From positions 1 to 21,936 of the IMG/VR virus record IMGVR_UViG_3300038786_000457: DNA of 21,936 nt; one strand, given 5' to 3'. Both the position numbers and the translations under genes were made by a program. Position 1 is the first letter of the stretch, and every line of letters begins with the position of its first letter. This document shows positions 1 to 8,081 of the stretch, one piece after another. The notes under the pieces were generated by a model. That model saw nothing but the letters and a program-made list of their open reading frames with translations, did not search any database and was not told where the DNA came from. This stretch comes from a virus.

Positions 1-60
1 GGGTGGTCAAGATCTGACATAAATGAAATGGCAAACTTTGTAATAAAAAACGAAAAATAG
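1..60 (+). CDS. 3' end of an unidentified upstream gene
   Basis: The first frame is open from base 1 to a TAG at 58-60 and would encode the last 19 residues of a protein ending in NFVIKNEK. The next start codon follows five bases later, a spacing like that between the small genes elsewhere in the window. Too little is present to assign a function. Confidence 0.5.
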   Translation, partial: GWSRSDINEMANFVIKNEK

Positions 61-65
61 AAATC

Positions 66-302
66 ATGAAACATCAAAATTTAGTAAAAAATAAAGTTTA
101 TGCAAACGTTCTTGACCCTTATATACCCCTAAAATTCACAGGTAAAAAGACAGTTGAAAACGATATGAACAGTATTTATACACTCGCATATTTCACACCT
201 GTAAAAACAGAAAAAAATAAATTTTGGTATAATAGCATGAAAGTGCATTCAAAAAACTTTGATGATACTACAGGCAACATGTACATAAGAGAAATAAAAT
301 AA
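66..302 (+). CDS. small hypothetical protein, 78 aa
   Basis: A 78-residue, lysine-rich, soluble protein with no recognised domain. The start ATG lies in the context AAATAGAAATCATGAA, which recurs almost exactly before the gene at 9655, so the start is probably right and this gene belongs to the same class of small phage genes as the 8.4-13.2 kb island. It seems to be the last gene of an upstream transcription unit, since a promoter-like element follows at 327-365. Function unknown. Confidence 0.6.
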   Translation: MKHQNLVKNKVYANVLDPYIPLKFTGKKTVENDMNSIYTLAYFTPVKTEKNKFWYNSMKVHSKNFDDTTGNMYIREIK

Positions 303-326
303 CCAATACTAACATAATTAAAACCC

Positions 327-365
327 TACAAAATAACAATTATAATGAATTATTTTGTATATTTG
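327..365 (+). promoter_or_regulatory. promoter with a 10-bp inverted repeat overlapping the -7 box
   Basis: A Bacteroidota-type -7 box TATATTTG lies at 358-365, only 13 bases before the ATG at 379, so the leader is very short. A perfect 10-bp inverted repeat, TACAAAATAA (327-336) and TTATTTTGTA (350-359), has a 13-base spacer and overlaps the -7 box. The arms and the spacer length match the operators of the 8.6-12.2 kb promoters, but the right arm begins 4 bases before the -7 box rather than 4 bases inside it. No clear TTG is seen near -33. A protein bound here would be expected to block or help polymerase directly. Confidence 0.65.
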
Positions 366-378
366 ATGTAATAAGCGT

Positions 379-846
379 ATGAAACAAACAAAAGAAAATA
401 CTTTGTATTTGCCAATTAAGCAGGTGCATTTTGATGCTATTTTAGCAGGTGAAAAAGTCAAAGAATTTAGAGAAATAAAAGACACAACGTTTCAAAAGTA
501 TCTGAAAACGTGGAAAAATGCAGATGGTTCAGTAGACCTAGATTTTTTTGATCATTTAACCACGCATGAAATAATAGCTGAAAGCGGCAATGATTTGCTA
601 GTTTACAATAATGGCGTTTACCCTTACATGCCCAAAGAAATAAAGTTTCTTAATTTGGCTGTAGGGTACGCAAAAGATCGAGATAAGGCAACAATTGAAG
701 TAAAAAACATTACTTTTGAACCAGTACTGAAAAAAGACGGTACAAATGCGATATTTATAGCAGGTGAAGAAGACATAATTTTTGATGACAATGGCAATTT
801 ATGTTTTTGGCAAATCGTTTATCATTTAGGTAAGAAAGTAGCATAA
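379..846 (+). CDS. ASCH domain-containing protein
   Basis: A 155-residue protein whose N-terminus (about residues 9-45) has the ASCH/PUA-like pattern: a strand-forming LYLPIKQ, the run FDAILAGEKVKEFRE in which the lysines and the ERE-like FRE close the strand, then aromatic residues. ASCH domains are compact beta-barrels thought to bind RNA or nucleotides and are common in phages. The substrate here cannot be told. The C-terminal half (residues 90-150) looks like the remaining beta strands. It has its own promoter at 327-365 and is followed by a terminator-like element at 893-943, so it is probably a single-gene unit. Confidence 0.72.
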   Translation: MKQTKENTLYLPIKQVHFDAILAGEKVKEFREIKDTTFQKYLKTWKNADGSVDLDFFDHLTTHEIIAESGNDLLVYNNGVYPYMPKEIKFLNLAVGYAKDRDKATIEVKNITFEPVLKKDGTNAIFIAGEEDIIFDDNGNLCFWQIVYHLGKKVA

Positions 847-892
847 GAAAATAGCAGGTTTTAAAGAGCCTGAAAGACATAATAAGAGTGTA

Positions 893-943
893 AACCTATA
901 AAGAGGTTACGAGCAATTTAAACGGCTTGTGACCTCTTTTTTT
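893..943 (+). terminator. hairpin terminator with overlapping short upstream hairpin (attenuator-like), copy 1
   Basis: The stem AAGAGGTTACGAGC (901-914) pairs over its full 14 positions, allowing G-U, with 925-938 and is followed by a T-tract to 943, so it is a factor-independent terminator. Just upstream AACCT (893-897) can pair with AGGTT (904-908) across the loop ATAAAG. That small hairpin uses the 5' arm of the terminator, so the two folds exclude each other. The same design recurs at 13583, 13650 and 18833. It ends 41 bases before the next start codon and no promoter is seen between them. Confidence 0.75.
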
Positions 944-984
944 GTGATCAATAAAATAAATGTTTAACTAAAAAAAACTTTAAA

Positions 985-1143
985 ATGGCAAGAGTAACAT
1001 TGAATGCTTCGAGCAATTACAAAGGTGGGCGGCAAGCTGCTAGCGTTTCATCAGGTGGTAAACTTGGTAGGGGTGGTAGATATATTTCTAGACGGCAACG
1101 TTATGGCGATATGAGAAAAGCCTTTGGTTTGTCAGGTGGATAA
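985..1143 (+). CDS. small basic Gly/Arg-rich protein, 52 aa
   Basis: An ATG at 985 opens a 52-residue frame ending with TAA at 1141-1143. The product is unusually rich in Gly, Arg and Ser, with several GG, GGR and SGG steps and a cluster RRQR near residue 37, and has no acidic residue except one Asp. Such composition suggests an unstructured nucleic-acid- or protein-binding peptide; no family is recognised. Its stop lies inside the 5' end of the following PAPS-reductase-like gene, so translation is probably coupled. It is the first gene after the attenuator-like hairpin at 893-943. Confidence 0.55.
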   Translation: MARVTLNASSNYKGGRQAASVSSGGKLGRGGRYISRRQRYGDMRKAFGLSGG

Positions 1144-1876
1144 GATTCAACACACAAAGCAAGTATTAAGCACGATTGGACAAAAAACTAATCGTGCAAT
1201 ACTGTTTTATAGTGCTGGCAAAGATAGCATTGTATCGCTCGACCTCATGTATGAACATTTTGATGAAATAATTTGTGTATTCATGTATTTTGTAAAAGAT
1301 CTAGATCACATAAATAAGTATCTTAAATGGGCAAAAATTAAATACCCAAAAATTACAGTAGTTCAAGTGCCACATTGGAATTTAAGCTACATTTTAAGAG
1401 GTGGGGTTTATTGCGTTGAAAACACAAAAGTAAAGCCTTTCAAGGTGGCTAAAGTAGACGAGGCAATGAGATTGAAGTATGGAACAGATCAAACGTTTTA
1501 CGGCATGAAGAAAGCAGACAGCATGAACCGCAGATTAATGTTAAATACATATATCGATTGCCAAAGTAATACAAACAAAGTTTACCCTTTAACTGAATGG
1601 TCAAATAAAGAAGTTATAGCATACATGAAGGCAAAAAAGTTGCCAACTCCTGTAAGATATTCTAGTAATGCTTCAGGTGGTGTAGGTTTTAATATCGATT
1701 GTTATTTATGGTTAAGAAACAACAACAAAAAAGATCTTGAAAAAATGCTTCGAGTGTTTCCCATGAGTGAAAAAGTATTATTTGACTATGACATGTTCAA
1801 AGAAAGTGAAGAAAAGAAAGCAAAAGAAAAATTAACAGACAAAGAGGTTTTGAGACTTTACAAAAGAAAGAAATGA
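1124..1876 (+). CDS. PAPS reductase-like (N-type ATP pyrophosphatase) protein
   Basis: A protein of about 250 residues with the PP-loop motif SAGKDS (residues 30-35 from the TTG at 1124), the nucleotide-binding signature of the phosphoadenosine phosphosulfate reductase/adenylyl-transferring superfamily. A further cue is the LTEWSNKEVIAYM segment, typical of this family near the C-terminal half. There is no ATG near the N-terminus: the frame can begin at TTG 1124 or GTG 1136, both overlapping the preceding gene. It overlaps the ParB-like gene by ATGA, implying translational coupling. Paired PAPS-reductase-like and ParB-like genes resemble the IbrA/IbrB pair known from enterobacterial prophages. 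In a phage it might modify DNA, an RNA or a small metabolite; the substrate is not evident, and a sulfate-assimilation role is unlikely. Confidence 0.8.
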   Translation: MVCQVDKIQHTKQVLSTIGQKTNRAILFYSAGKDSIVSLDLMYEHFDEIICVFMYFVKDLDHINKYLKWAKIKYPKITVVQVPHWNLSYILRGGVYCVENTKVKPFKVAKVDEAMRLKYGTDQTFYGMKKADSMNRRLMLNTYIDCQSNTNKVYPLTEWSNKEVIAYMKAKKLPTPVRYSSNASGGVGFNIDCYLWLRNNNKKDLEKMLRVFPMSEKVLFDYDMFKESEEKKAKEKLTDKEVLRLYKRKK

Positions 1877-2592
1877 GCGACTTAAATAAATACTTTAGAA
1901 GTGAAACAATTGAGTTAATGCGTACTGAAATAACACCAGCACCGTACAACCCTAGAGTAATTGAAGAATCACACAGAAAGAGCCTGAAAAGAAGCGTGAA
2001 AGCGTTTGGAATAGTTGGCGGCATGGTATGGAACGCAACCACAAGCAACTTAGTTTCAGGGCATCAAAAATTGAGCATATTGGATGAATTAAGCAAGTAT
2101 GACCCAAAGAACAAAGAAACAGATTACAAGCTTAAAGTAGAAAAAATTGAAGTAGATGTTAAGACAGAAAAAGAACTAAATATTTTCTTTAATAATCCTA
2201 ATTCACAGGGAACATGGGATTATGACGCACTTAGGGAAATGATACCTGATATTGATTATAAAGATGCAGGACTTACAGATGAAGATCTTTCTTTAATCGG
2301 TATTGATTTTGAGTTTCAAACAGAAGACGAAATAGATTTAGCTGGGGAACTTGAAGCCATGACAATGCCTGTTCAAGAACAAAAAGAAGCAAAGAAGGCA
2401 GCAGTCAAAGAAATGAAAGCAAAGATCAAGGAGGATGCCGAAGAAAAGATTCAGCACATGGAAAGTTATATCATGCTAAACTTTAAAACATACGAAGCGA
2501 AAACAAACTTCATGCGCAAGTTTGGGTATGACGATGCGGACAAGTTTATCAAGGGGGAACACTTGACAGAATTAATAGATAATCTTTCTTAA
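1873..2592 (+). CDS. ParB N-terminal domain-containing protein
   Basis: A 239-residue protein. Residues 20-75 have the ParB-like N-terminal (Srx-fold) pattern: PYNPR, a Leu/Ser helix, GIVGGMVWN, then LVSGHQKL in place of the GERR box of chromosomal ParB. The GHQK/GHQR form is typical of phage ParB-like proteins. Residues 110-135 (FFNNPNSQGTWDYDAL) are also characteristic of these. A charged, probably helical stretch follows at residues 165-200 and then a small C-terminal region. It begins within the stop of the PAPS-reductase-like gene and ends 1 base before the terminase small subunit gene. ParB-like domains can bind DNA, hydrolyse nucleotides or act as nucleases; the role here, whether with the PAPS-like partner or in packaging, is inferred only from position. 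Confidence 0.8.
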   Translation: MSDLNKYFRSETIELMRTEITPAPYNPRVIEESHRKSLKRSVKAFGIVGGMVWNATTSNLVSGHQKLSILDELSKYDPKNKETDYKLKVEKIEVDVKTEKELNIFFNNPNSQGTWDYDALREMIPDIDYKDAGLTDEDLSLIGIDFEFQTEDEIDLAGELEAMTMPVQEQKEAKKAAVKEMKAKIKEDAEEKIQHMESYIMLNFKTYEAKTNFMRKFGYDDADKFIKGEHLTELIDNLS

Positions 2593-2593
2593 C

Positions 2594-3145
2594 ATGTCAG
2601 GAAAACCCAAATTCAATTACGATGATGATGCTTTTTACATGGAAATCATGGCAAACGCAATGAAGGGATTGACAGACAGTCAAATCTCATTTGCATTAGA
2701 AGACAAATTCAATCAAACACTAACAGCTGAAGTTTTCAGTAAGATGAAAAACGGAAAGTATGAAGGTTGGGATGAAGAGCAGAATAAGGTGCGTGGTGGC
2801 AGATTATCGCAAGCCTTAGCGCATGGAAGGGAAAAAATCAACTCAATCATAAGGGGATCTTATTTGAAGGCTGCATTAGGCGGTAAAATGATTCATTCAA
2901 AGTCTACAGTAGTTAGACGTATCAGGTTAAGTGATGGAACAGAAACCGATAATCAAGAAGTTCAAGAAACAAATTCAGAACAAGAACTTGCACCAAACTT
3001 GCAAGCATTATCAACATGGTTATTTAATCATGACCTAGAGTGGAAAAAGGCAGTTATTGAAGGTAAGAAATTAGATATTACAACAGATGGGGATGCAATA
3101 AGTCAAGTCACCGTTTTTCAGTTACCTGATAATGGCAGAGACTAA
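2594..3145 (+). CDS. putative terminase small subunit
   Basis: A 183-residue protein directly before the large terminase, overlapping it by 14 bases. The N-terminal part (residues 10-60) has a predicted helix-turn-helix-like pattern (GLTDSQISFALEDKF then a second helix) suited to recognising the packaging site. The middle (residues 80-105) is basic with a KSTVVRRIR stretch, and the C-terminus is acidic and likely contacts the large subunit. Small subunits vary greatly, so the call rests on position, size and the likely HTH rather than on a diagnostic motif. Confidence 0.65.
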   Translation: MSGKPKFNYDDDAFYMEIMANAMKGLTDSQISFALEDKFNQTLTAEVFSKMKNGKYEGWDEEQNKVRGGRLSQALAHGREKINSIIRGSYLKAALGGKMIHSKSTVVRRIRLSDGTETDNQEVQETNSEQELAPNLQALSTWLFNHDLEWKKAVIEGKKLDITTDGDAISQVTVFQLPDNGRD

Positions 3146-4655
3146 AATAAAAATAGTTAGACCACAAGAAGGCTATCAAATGATGGCGTTGCAATCCAAA
3201 GCTGATATTGTTATTGGTGGAGGTGCTGCAGGTGTGGGTAAAACTTTTGCTTTATTAATCGAAGCTTTGCGGCATAAAGATGTTCAGGGTTTTGGTTCTG
3301 TTTTTTTTAGGCGTACATACACTCAAATAAAATCTGAAGGTGGTTTATGGGATGCTTCAGTAAAAATATTTAATGCTGTAAAAGATGCAAGACCAAGGGG
3401 ATCAAGTTATGAATGGTTCTTTGGCAATACTTCAAAGCTGAAGATGTCACACATGGAATATGAAAAAAATGTTTATGATTGGCAAGGTTCAGAATTACCA
3501 TTGATTTGCTTTGATGAATTAACACACTTTTCTAAAAACATGTTCTTTTACTTGTTATCACGAAACAGATCAACGTGCGGCATTAAACCATATGTAAGAG
3601 CAACATGTAACCCTGATCCTGACAGTTGGGTGGCTGAATTTATAAGCTGGTGGATTGATCAAGATACAGGTTTTCCAGTACCCGAAAGACAGGGTGTTGT
3701 TCGGTTCTTTGTTCGTGATGGTGACAGCTTCATTTGGGCGGCTACAATACCTGAATTAATAGAAAAATCAAAATACTATTTAGAACCGTTGGTAAAAAGT
3801 TCAAAGGGTACGACAACCTATGAGAATTATATAAAATCAGTCACTTTTATTGGTGGTTCTATCTATGACAACCAAGAACTTTTGAAGGTGAACCCTGATT
3901 ATTTGGGAAATTTAGCATCGCAATCAGAAGAAGAAAAAGCGAGATTATTAGAAGGAAATTGGAAAACTGTAGTAAGTGCAAATGATGTTTATGAATACCA
4001 TTCTTTTCGTGATATGTTCACTAATACTTTTGTAGAAAAAGGCACAAAAAGAATTGTTGTTGATGTTGCAATGGACGGTAAAGATAAGTTGATCATTGGC
4101 TATTTCGAAGGGCATAGATTGGAAGATCTCATGATCATTTCAAAATCTTCAGGCAAAGATGTTGTGGATTCCATTCAAGTATTTCAGCAAATTTATGGCG
4201 TTAAAAATTCAAGCGTAATGTTTGATGCTGATGGTGTAGGTGCTTTTATTGGTGGCGAAGATAACGGATTTGTGAAGGGTTCTGTTCCGTTTAAAAATGG
4301 TAGCAGAATGATTGATACAGGTGATAATCGAAGTTTTTCAAATTTAAAAACACAATGCTATTACTATTCAGGTGAAAGAGTTTTAAGAGGTGAAGCCTAC
4401 ATAAGCGACAAAGTGGCAAACATGATGTATGACAACAAAATGACGGTTAAACAGCGTTTTATGTCAGAACGTAAAGCGATCAAAAAAAGACCAAAAACAG
4501 ATGAAGAGCCTAGTGCTTTAATCTCTAAAGACGAAATGAAACATAAGTATTTGAATGGAAGCAGTCCTGATTTAACAGATATGTTAATGATGAATGAACT
4601 TTTTACAATAAAACCAGCAAGAATAAAACAAAACAAAACAGGGGTATTTTATTAA
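3132..4655 (+). CDS. terminase large subunit
   Basis: A 507-residue packaging motor. The N-terminal ATPase has a Walker A GGGAAGVGKT (residues 29-38) and a Walker B LICFDE with catalytic D128 and E129. The ATPase coupling region is suggested by YVRATCNPDP near residue 157. The C-terminal RNase H-like nuclease is indicated by VDVAMDG (D311), VMFDADGVG (D365) and the acidic SPDLTDM near the end, which together supply the metal-binding aspartates. Length and order fit a Terminase_6-type large subunit. It converts ATP hydrolysis into DNA translocation through the portal and cuts the concatemer. Portal follows after 12 bases. Confidence 0.95.
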   Translation: MAETKIKIVRPQEGYQMMALQSKADIVIGGGAAGVGKTFALLIEALRHKDVQGFGSVFFRRTYTQIKSEGGLWDASVKIFNAVKDARPRGSSYEWFFGNTSKLKMSHMEYEKNVYDWQGSELPLICFDELTHFSKNMFFYLLSRNRSTCGIKPYVRATCNPDPDSWVAEFISWWIDQDTGFPVPERQGVVRFFVRDGDSFIWAATIPELIEKSKYYLEPLVKSSKGTTTYENYIKSVTFIGGSIYDNQELLKVNPDYLGNLASQSEEEKARLLEGNWKTVVSANDVYEYHSFRDMFTNTFVEKGTKRIVVDVAMDGKDKLIIGYFEGHRLEDLMIISKSSGKDVVDSIQVFQQIYGVKNSSVMFDADGVGAFIGGEDNGFVKGSVPFKNGSRMIDTGDNRSFSNLKTQCYYYSGERVLRGEAYISDKVANMMYDNKMTVKQRFMSERKAIKKRPKTDEEPSALISKDEMKHKYLNGSSPDLTDMLMMNELFTIKPARIKQNKTGVFY

Positions 4656-4667
4656 AATAAACGAATT

Positions 4668-6098
4668 ATGAAAATAGAAGAAATTAATCTGATAGCAGAT
4701 ATTGGCGAACGCATTGCAGAACTAAAAAAACGTGTAACGAATGAACCCGAAACACAGGAAAATTTCAAAGATTGGGATTTCACAAAACATGATGTTTTCA
4801 ATACAGAAATTCGAAAGAAAAAGAAGGTTTTAGTTAAAGAACCAGTACTAAATATAGACGGATCAACAAAACATCCAGCAGTTTACAAAGATGAAGAGGT
4901 GAATAGAATCGCTTTGCCATTAGAACAAGATATTGTAAACATTCATACAGCGTTTACAGTTGGCGAAGAACCCACTTTAGAAAGTGAAACCGAAACTGAA
5001 GAAGAAGAACAATTTTTAAAGATCATAAAGAACATTTACCAAAGAAATAAACTAAAATACGCAAACAAAAAAATAGTGCGTTCATGGTTATCAGAATGTG
5101 AAGTTGTAGAATATTGGTACACAACAGAAGATGCAAGCTGGTGGAAAAGAATATTGAAATCGTTAAGTGTTAGCACACAACCAAAAAGAAAGCTAAAATC
5201 TACCATCTTTTCACCGTTCCGTAACGATAAGTTGTTTCCATATTTTGATGAATATGGCGATTTAACAGCTATTTCAAGAGAATACAAAGCAAAAGATGCT
5301 GAAGATAATGAAGTGGTTAAATTCATGTCTATTGATGCCAAAAACGTGACAATTTACACAGGCAACAAAGTTGAAAAGAGTTTTGCACATGGTTTCAGCA
5401 AAATACCTGCAATTTACATGTATCGTGAAAAACCATACTGCAGTAAAATTAAGACACTCCGCAATAGATTAGAGGTTTTACTATCTAATTTTGCTGATTG
5501 TTTAGATTATAACTTTTACCCTAAACTGGTTTCAGTTGGTGAACTAGAAGGCGTTCAGAACAGGGGTACAACTTCAGAAATAATTGAACTTGCTGATGGT
5601 GGTCAAGTTTCCTATTTAACATGGGATCAATCACCTGATATGGCAAAATTAGAATTTGACAACCTAACAGAAAAAACCTACCATTTGACAAACACGCCTT
5701 TAATCAGTTTTGAAAAGCTGCAGGGAATGGGAAATGCCCCAAGTGGGAAAGCGTTTGAATTTATGTTCATGGGCACACACATGGCGGTTTCAAATCATGC
5801 TGAAGTAGTTGAAGAATTTCTGCAAAGAAGATTGAACTTTTTAATTTCTGCAGTTGGTACTTTATACCCAAAGATGAAAAACACATCTGAATCTATAATT
5901 ATCGATACAGCTATAGTTCCGTACACAATCGACAATCAAACCGAAAAAATAAATGATGCTGTTAATGCGGTTTCAGGCGGTGTTGCTTCATTAAAAACTG
6001 GTATTATTTTGGCTGGCTTAACTGATCAGGTGAAAGAAGAATTAGAGCAATTGGAATTACAAAAGACAAAAGAACTTTTTGAACCAACAGAATTATGA
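4668..6098 (+). CDS. portal protein (SPP1 gp6-like)
   Basis: A 476-residue protein in the usual portal position between large terminase and minor head protein. Family cues are VNRIALPLEQDIVNIHTAF (residues 78-98), the early segment holding the clip and wing start, an acidic run ETETEEEEQ near residue 105, a basic KYANKKIVRSWL helix, and SPFRNDKLFPYFDEYGDL near residue 183. The C-terminal half contains LRNRLEVLLSNFADCLDYN, typical of SPP1-type portals, and a Gly/Ala-rich region near 355-370. It forms the dodecameric DNA entry vertex and contacts terminase and the head completion proteins. Its stop overlaps the next start (ATGA). Confidence 0.88.
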   Translation: MKIEEINLIADIGERIAELKKRVTNEPETQENFKDWDFTKHDVFNTEIRKKKKVLVKEPVLNIDGSTKHPAVYKDEEVNRIALPLEQDIVNIHTAFTVGEEPTLESETETEEEEQFLKIIKNIYQRNKLKYANKKIVRSWLSECEVVEYWYTTEDASWWKRILKSLSVSTQPKRKLKSTIFSPFRNDKLFPYFDEYGDLTAISREYKAKDAEDNEVVKFMSIDAKNVTIYTGNKVEKSFAHGFSKIPAIYMYREKPYCSKIKTLRNRLEVLLSNFADCLDYNFYPKLVSVGELEGVQNRGTTSEIIELADGGQVSYLTWDQSPDMAKLEFDNLTEKTYHLTNTPLISFEKLQGMGNAPSGKAFEFMFMGTHMAVSNHAEVVEEFLQRRLNFLISAVGTLYPKMKNTSESIIIDTAIVPYTIDNQTEKINDAVNAVSGGVASLKTGIILAGLTDQVKEELEQLELQKTKELFEPTEL

Positions 6099-7879
6099 TA
6101 CCTTTTGACAAGTGGAACATTCAACATAACAATGAAGCAGAATTAGATGTTTCTGAAGTTATGAAATTATATAGTGATCTAATATTACAGGCTGGGGCAT
6201 TCGCTTCATCTGTAGTATTGGATTTCGATATATTCAAATTTAAGAAGTTTCCAGCACTTGAAAAGAAAATTGATGCATTGCTAAGCAAACATGCTTTTAG
6301 CGTACAGGCACGCATTGAAAGCGGCATAAATAAGCATTGGGAAATATCACAGACAAAGAATGATTTATTTACTAAAAAGGCATTTAAAAAGTACCAAATA
6401 AAAACAGATCCAATTGCAACAAGAAATGCTGAAGGTTTAACAGCCTACAGAAATAGAAGAAACAGAAAATTAAGTAGTAGGGTTTGGAATTTAAACAAAC
6501 AGTTTAGAAATGAAATTGAAATGTCAATTGATACAGCTATTAAAAGCGGCAAACCAGCGAATCAATTAGCAACAGAATTAAAAAAATATTTAAACGAACC
6601 TGAAAAATTATTTCGCAAATACAAAGACAATAATGGCTTAATGCAATTGTCTAAAAATGCAAAGGCGTACAGGTCGGGTCAAGGGGTTTACAAAAGTAGT
6701 TTCAAAAATGCTCAAAGATTAGCACGTACAGAAATTAATATGGCTTACAGACTTTCTGATCTTGATAGGTGGAGCAGATTAGACTTCATAATCGGTTATG
6801 AGATCAAAAGGAGCAATAACCCCTTCCCCTGTCCTACTTGCGAAATGATGAAAGGAAATTATCCTAAAGATTTTGTATGGTCGGGAAATCACCCCAGCTG
6901 CAGGTGCTATTTAGTGCCAATAATGAAGAAAGAAGAAGACTTTATTAAAAGCATGCAAACAGGCGAATCAATGCCATTTGAAACCACGCCAATAAATCCA
7001 AAGTTTACCAAATTTATAAGCGATAACCAAAACAAGCTACAGACTGCAAAATCACTACCTTATTTTATAAAAGACAATACAAAATACGTAAAATTCAAGA
7101 AACCAGCATCTTTAAAAAGGGCAAGTATTGAAGAAGCTTTAAGCAACGGCAGCATTACAGAAAATATATTTATGGTAGATAATAAGTATTCACCTGAAAG
7201 GCAGCTTTTACACAATAAAATAATTTCAGAATATTTAAACGTTAAAAAGGTAAGTTCCGACAAGATATATATGTTAGGCGGTGCAACAGCAAACGGCAAA
7301 TCAACGGTTATAAATAGCGGAAAACTACCACATAAAAAAGGCAGTTTAGTATTAGACCCTGACAAGATCAAAGAAATGATACCTGAATACAACATTATGT
7401 TAAAATCAGGCGATGCAGCCATGATAAAAGGTGCGGCAAACTTTGTGCATGAAGAAAGTAGTTATTTGGGTAAAATCATAAGCAAACGAGCCTTAACAGA
7501 AAATTACGGTGTTGTTGTAGATGGCGTAAATGATGGAGCATTTGAAAAAGTTGCGAGCAAAGTAAAAGAGTACAAAAAATTATCAGGCAAAAAAATACGT
7601 GCAGATTATGTTTCCCTAGATACTGATTTGAGCATTAAACTAGCTAAAATGAGATCTGACAAAACAGGGCGTGAAGTTCCTATAAAATTCATCAAAGATG
7701 TAAATATCGAAGTGAGTTTATTAGTGCCAAAACTTCTTAAAAATAACACATTTGATGAATTATACCTTTGGGACACCAATATTAATGGAGTGCCAAGACT
7801 GATTTTAAAACAAATTGAAGGCAAATTGACCATGTATGACAATGCACTATATCAGCGATTTTTAAAGAAAGCTAATTAA
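6095..7879 (+). CDS. minor head (Mu F / SPP1 gp7-like) protein fused to a C-terminal zeta toxin-like kinase
   Basis: A 594-residue two-part protein. Residues 1-275 are a phage head morphogenesis domain: ARTEINMAYRLSDLDRW near residue 210, then CPTC (246-249) and HPSCRC (266-271), whose cysteines and histidine could bind zinc, as in Mu gpF-type minor head proteins. Residues about 365-590 form a zeta toxin-like P-loop kinase: a lead-in with YSPERQLLH, Walker A GGATANGKST (395-404, K402), DPDK (D421, D423), HEESS (452-456), and RSDKTGREVP with R520 and R526. Zeta toxins phosphorylate UDP-N-acetylglucosamine, and these residues match their ATP and substrate sites. No epsilon-type antitoxin is visible nearby. 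The kinase may enter the cell with the head contents, or be a dispensable effector; this is inference. Fusions of virion proteins to effector domains are a known theme in phage polyvalent proteins. Confidence 0.85.
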   Translation: MIPFDKWNIQHNNEAELDVSEVMKLYSDLILQAGAFASSVVLDFDIFKFKKFPALEKKIDALLSKHAFSVQARIESGINKHWEISQTKNDLFTKKAFKKYQIKTDPIATRNAEGLTAYRNRRNRKLSSRVWNLNKQFRNEIEMSIDTAIKSGKPANQLATELKKYLNEPEKLFRKYKDNNGLMQLSKNAKAYRSGQGVYKSSFKNAQRLARTEINMAYRLSDLDRWSRLDFIIGYEIKRSNNPFPCPTCEMMKGNYPKDFVWSGNHPSCRCYLVPIMKKEEDFIKSMQTGESMPFETTPINPKFTKFISDNQNKLQTAKSLPYFIKDNTKYVKFKKPASLKRASIEEALSNGSITENIFMVDNKYSPERQLLHNKIISEYLNVKKVSSDKIYMLGGATANGKSTVINSGKLPHKKGSLVLDPDKIKEMIPEYNIMLKSGDAAMIKGAANFVHEESSYLGKIISKRALTENYGVVVDGVNDGAFEKVASKVKEYKKLSGKKIRADYVSLDTDLSIKLAKMRSDKTGREVPIKFIKDVNIEVSLLVPKLLKNNTFDELYLWDTNINGVPRLILKQIEGKLTMYDNALYQRFLKKAN

Positions 7880-8078
7880 AAGAAATATTATAGCCGCCTT
7901 TTTTGATCAACCGCTTGCCTTCCTCCTGCAGTTCTTCTTCTTTTTTGTTTTGGGGTGTTCGTTTACCCCTAGCAAGATAATTGTAGATTGTATCAGGATC
8001 TAAATAAGGTGAATTACAATATTCTAAATAAGTATTGTATTCATTGCCAAGATCATCTATGAATTTGTTTTTGCTCAA
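7872..8078 (-). CDS. small hypothetical protein, possible moron gene, 68 aa
   Basis: A 68-residue charged protein on the opposite strand to all its neighbours. It starts 3 bases after the lipoprotein gene stops, so the two form one minus-strand operon, and its 3' end overlaps the end of the minor head gene by 8 bases tail to tail. The central part, LDPDTIYNYLARGKRTPQNK, reads like a helix-turn-helix followed by a basic loop, and the C-terminus is a charged helix EEELQEEGKRLIKK. DNA binding is possible but unproven. Its tidy N-terminus and operon spacing argue against a shadow frame. Confidence 0.65.
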   Translation of the reverse strand: MSKNKFIDDLGNEYNTYLEYCNSPYLDPDTIYNYLARGKRTPQNKKEEELQEEGKRLIKKGGYNISFN

Positions 8079-8081
8079 AAT

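Noticed and set aside
7060-7422. Long minus-strand open frame inside the minor head-zeta gene
   Set aside because: It lies wholly within a well-supported plus-strand gene and shows no protein family features; it is a shadow caused by low-complexity codon use.
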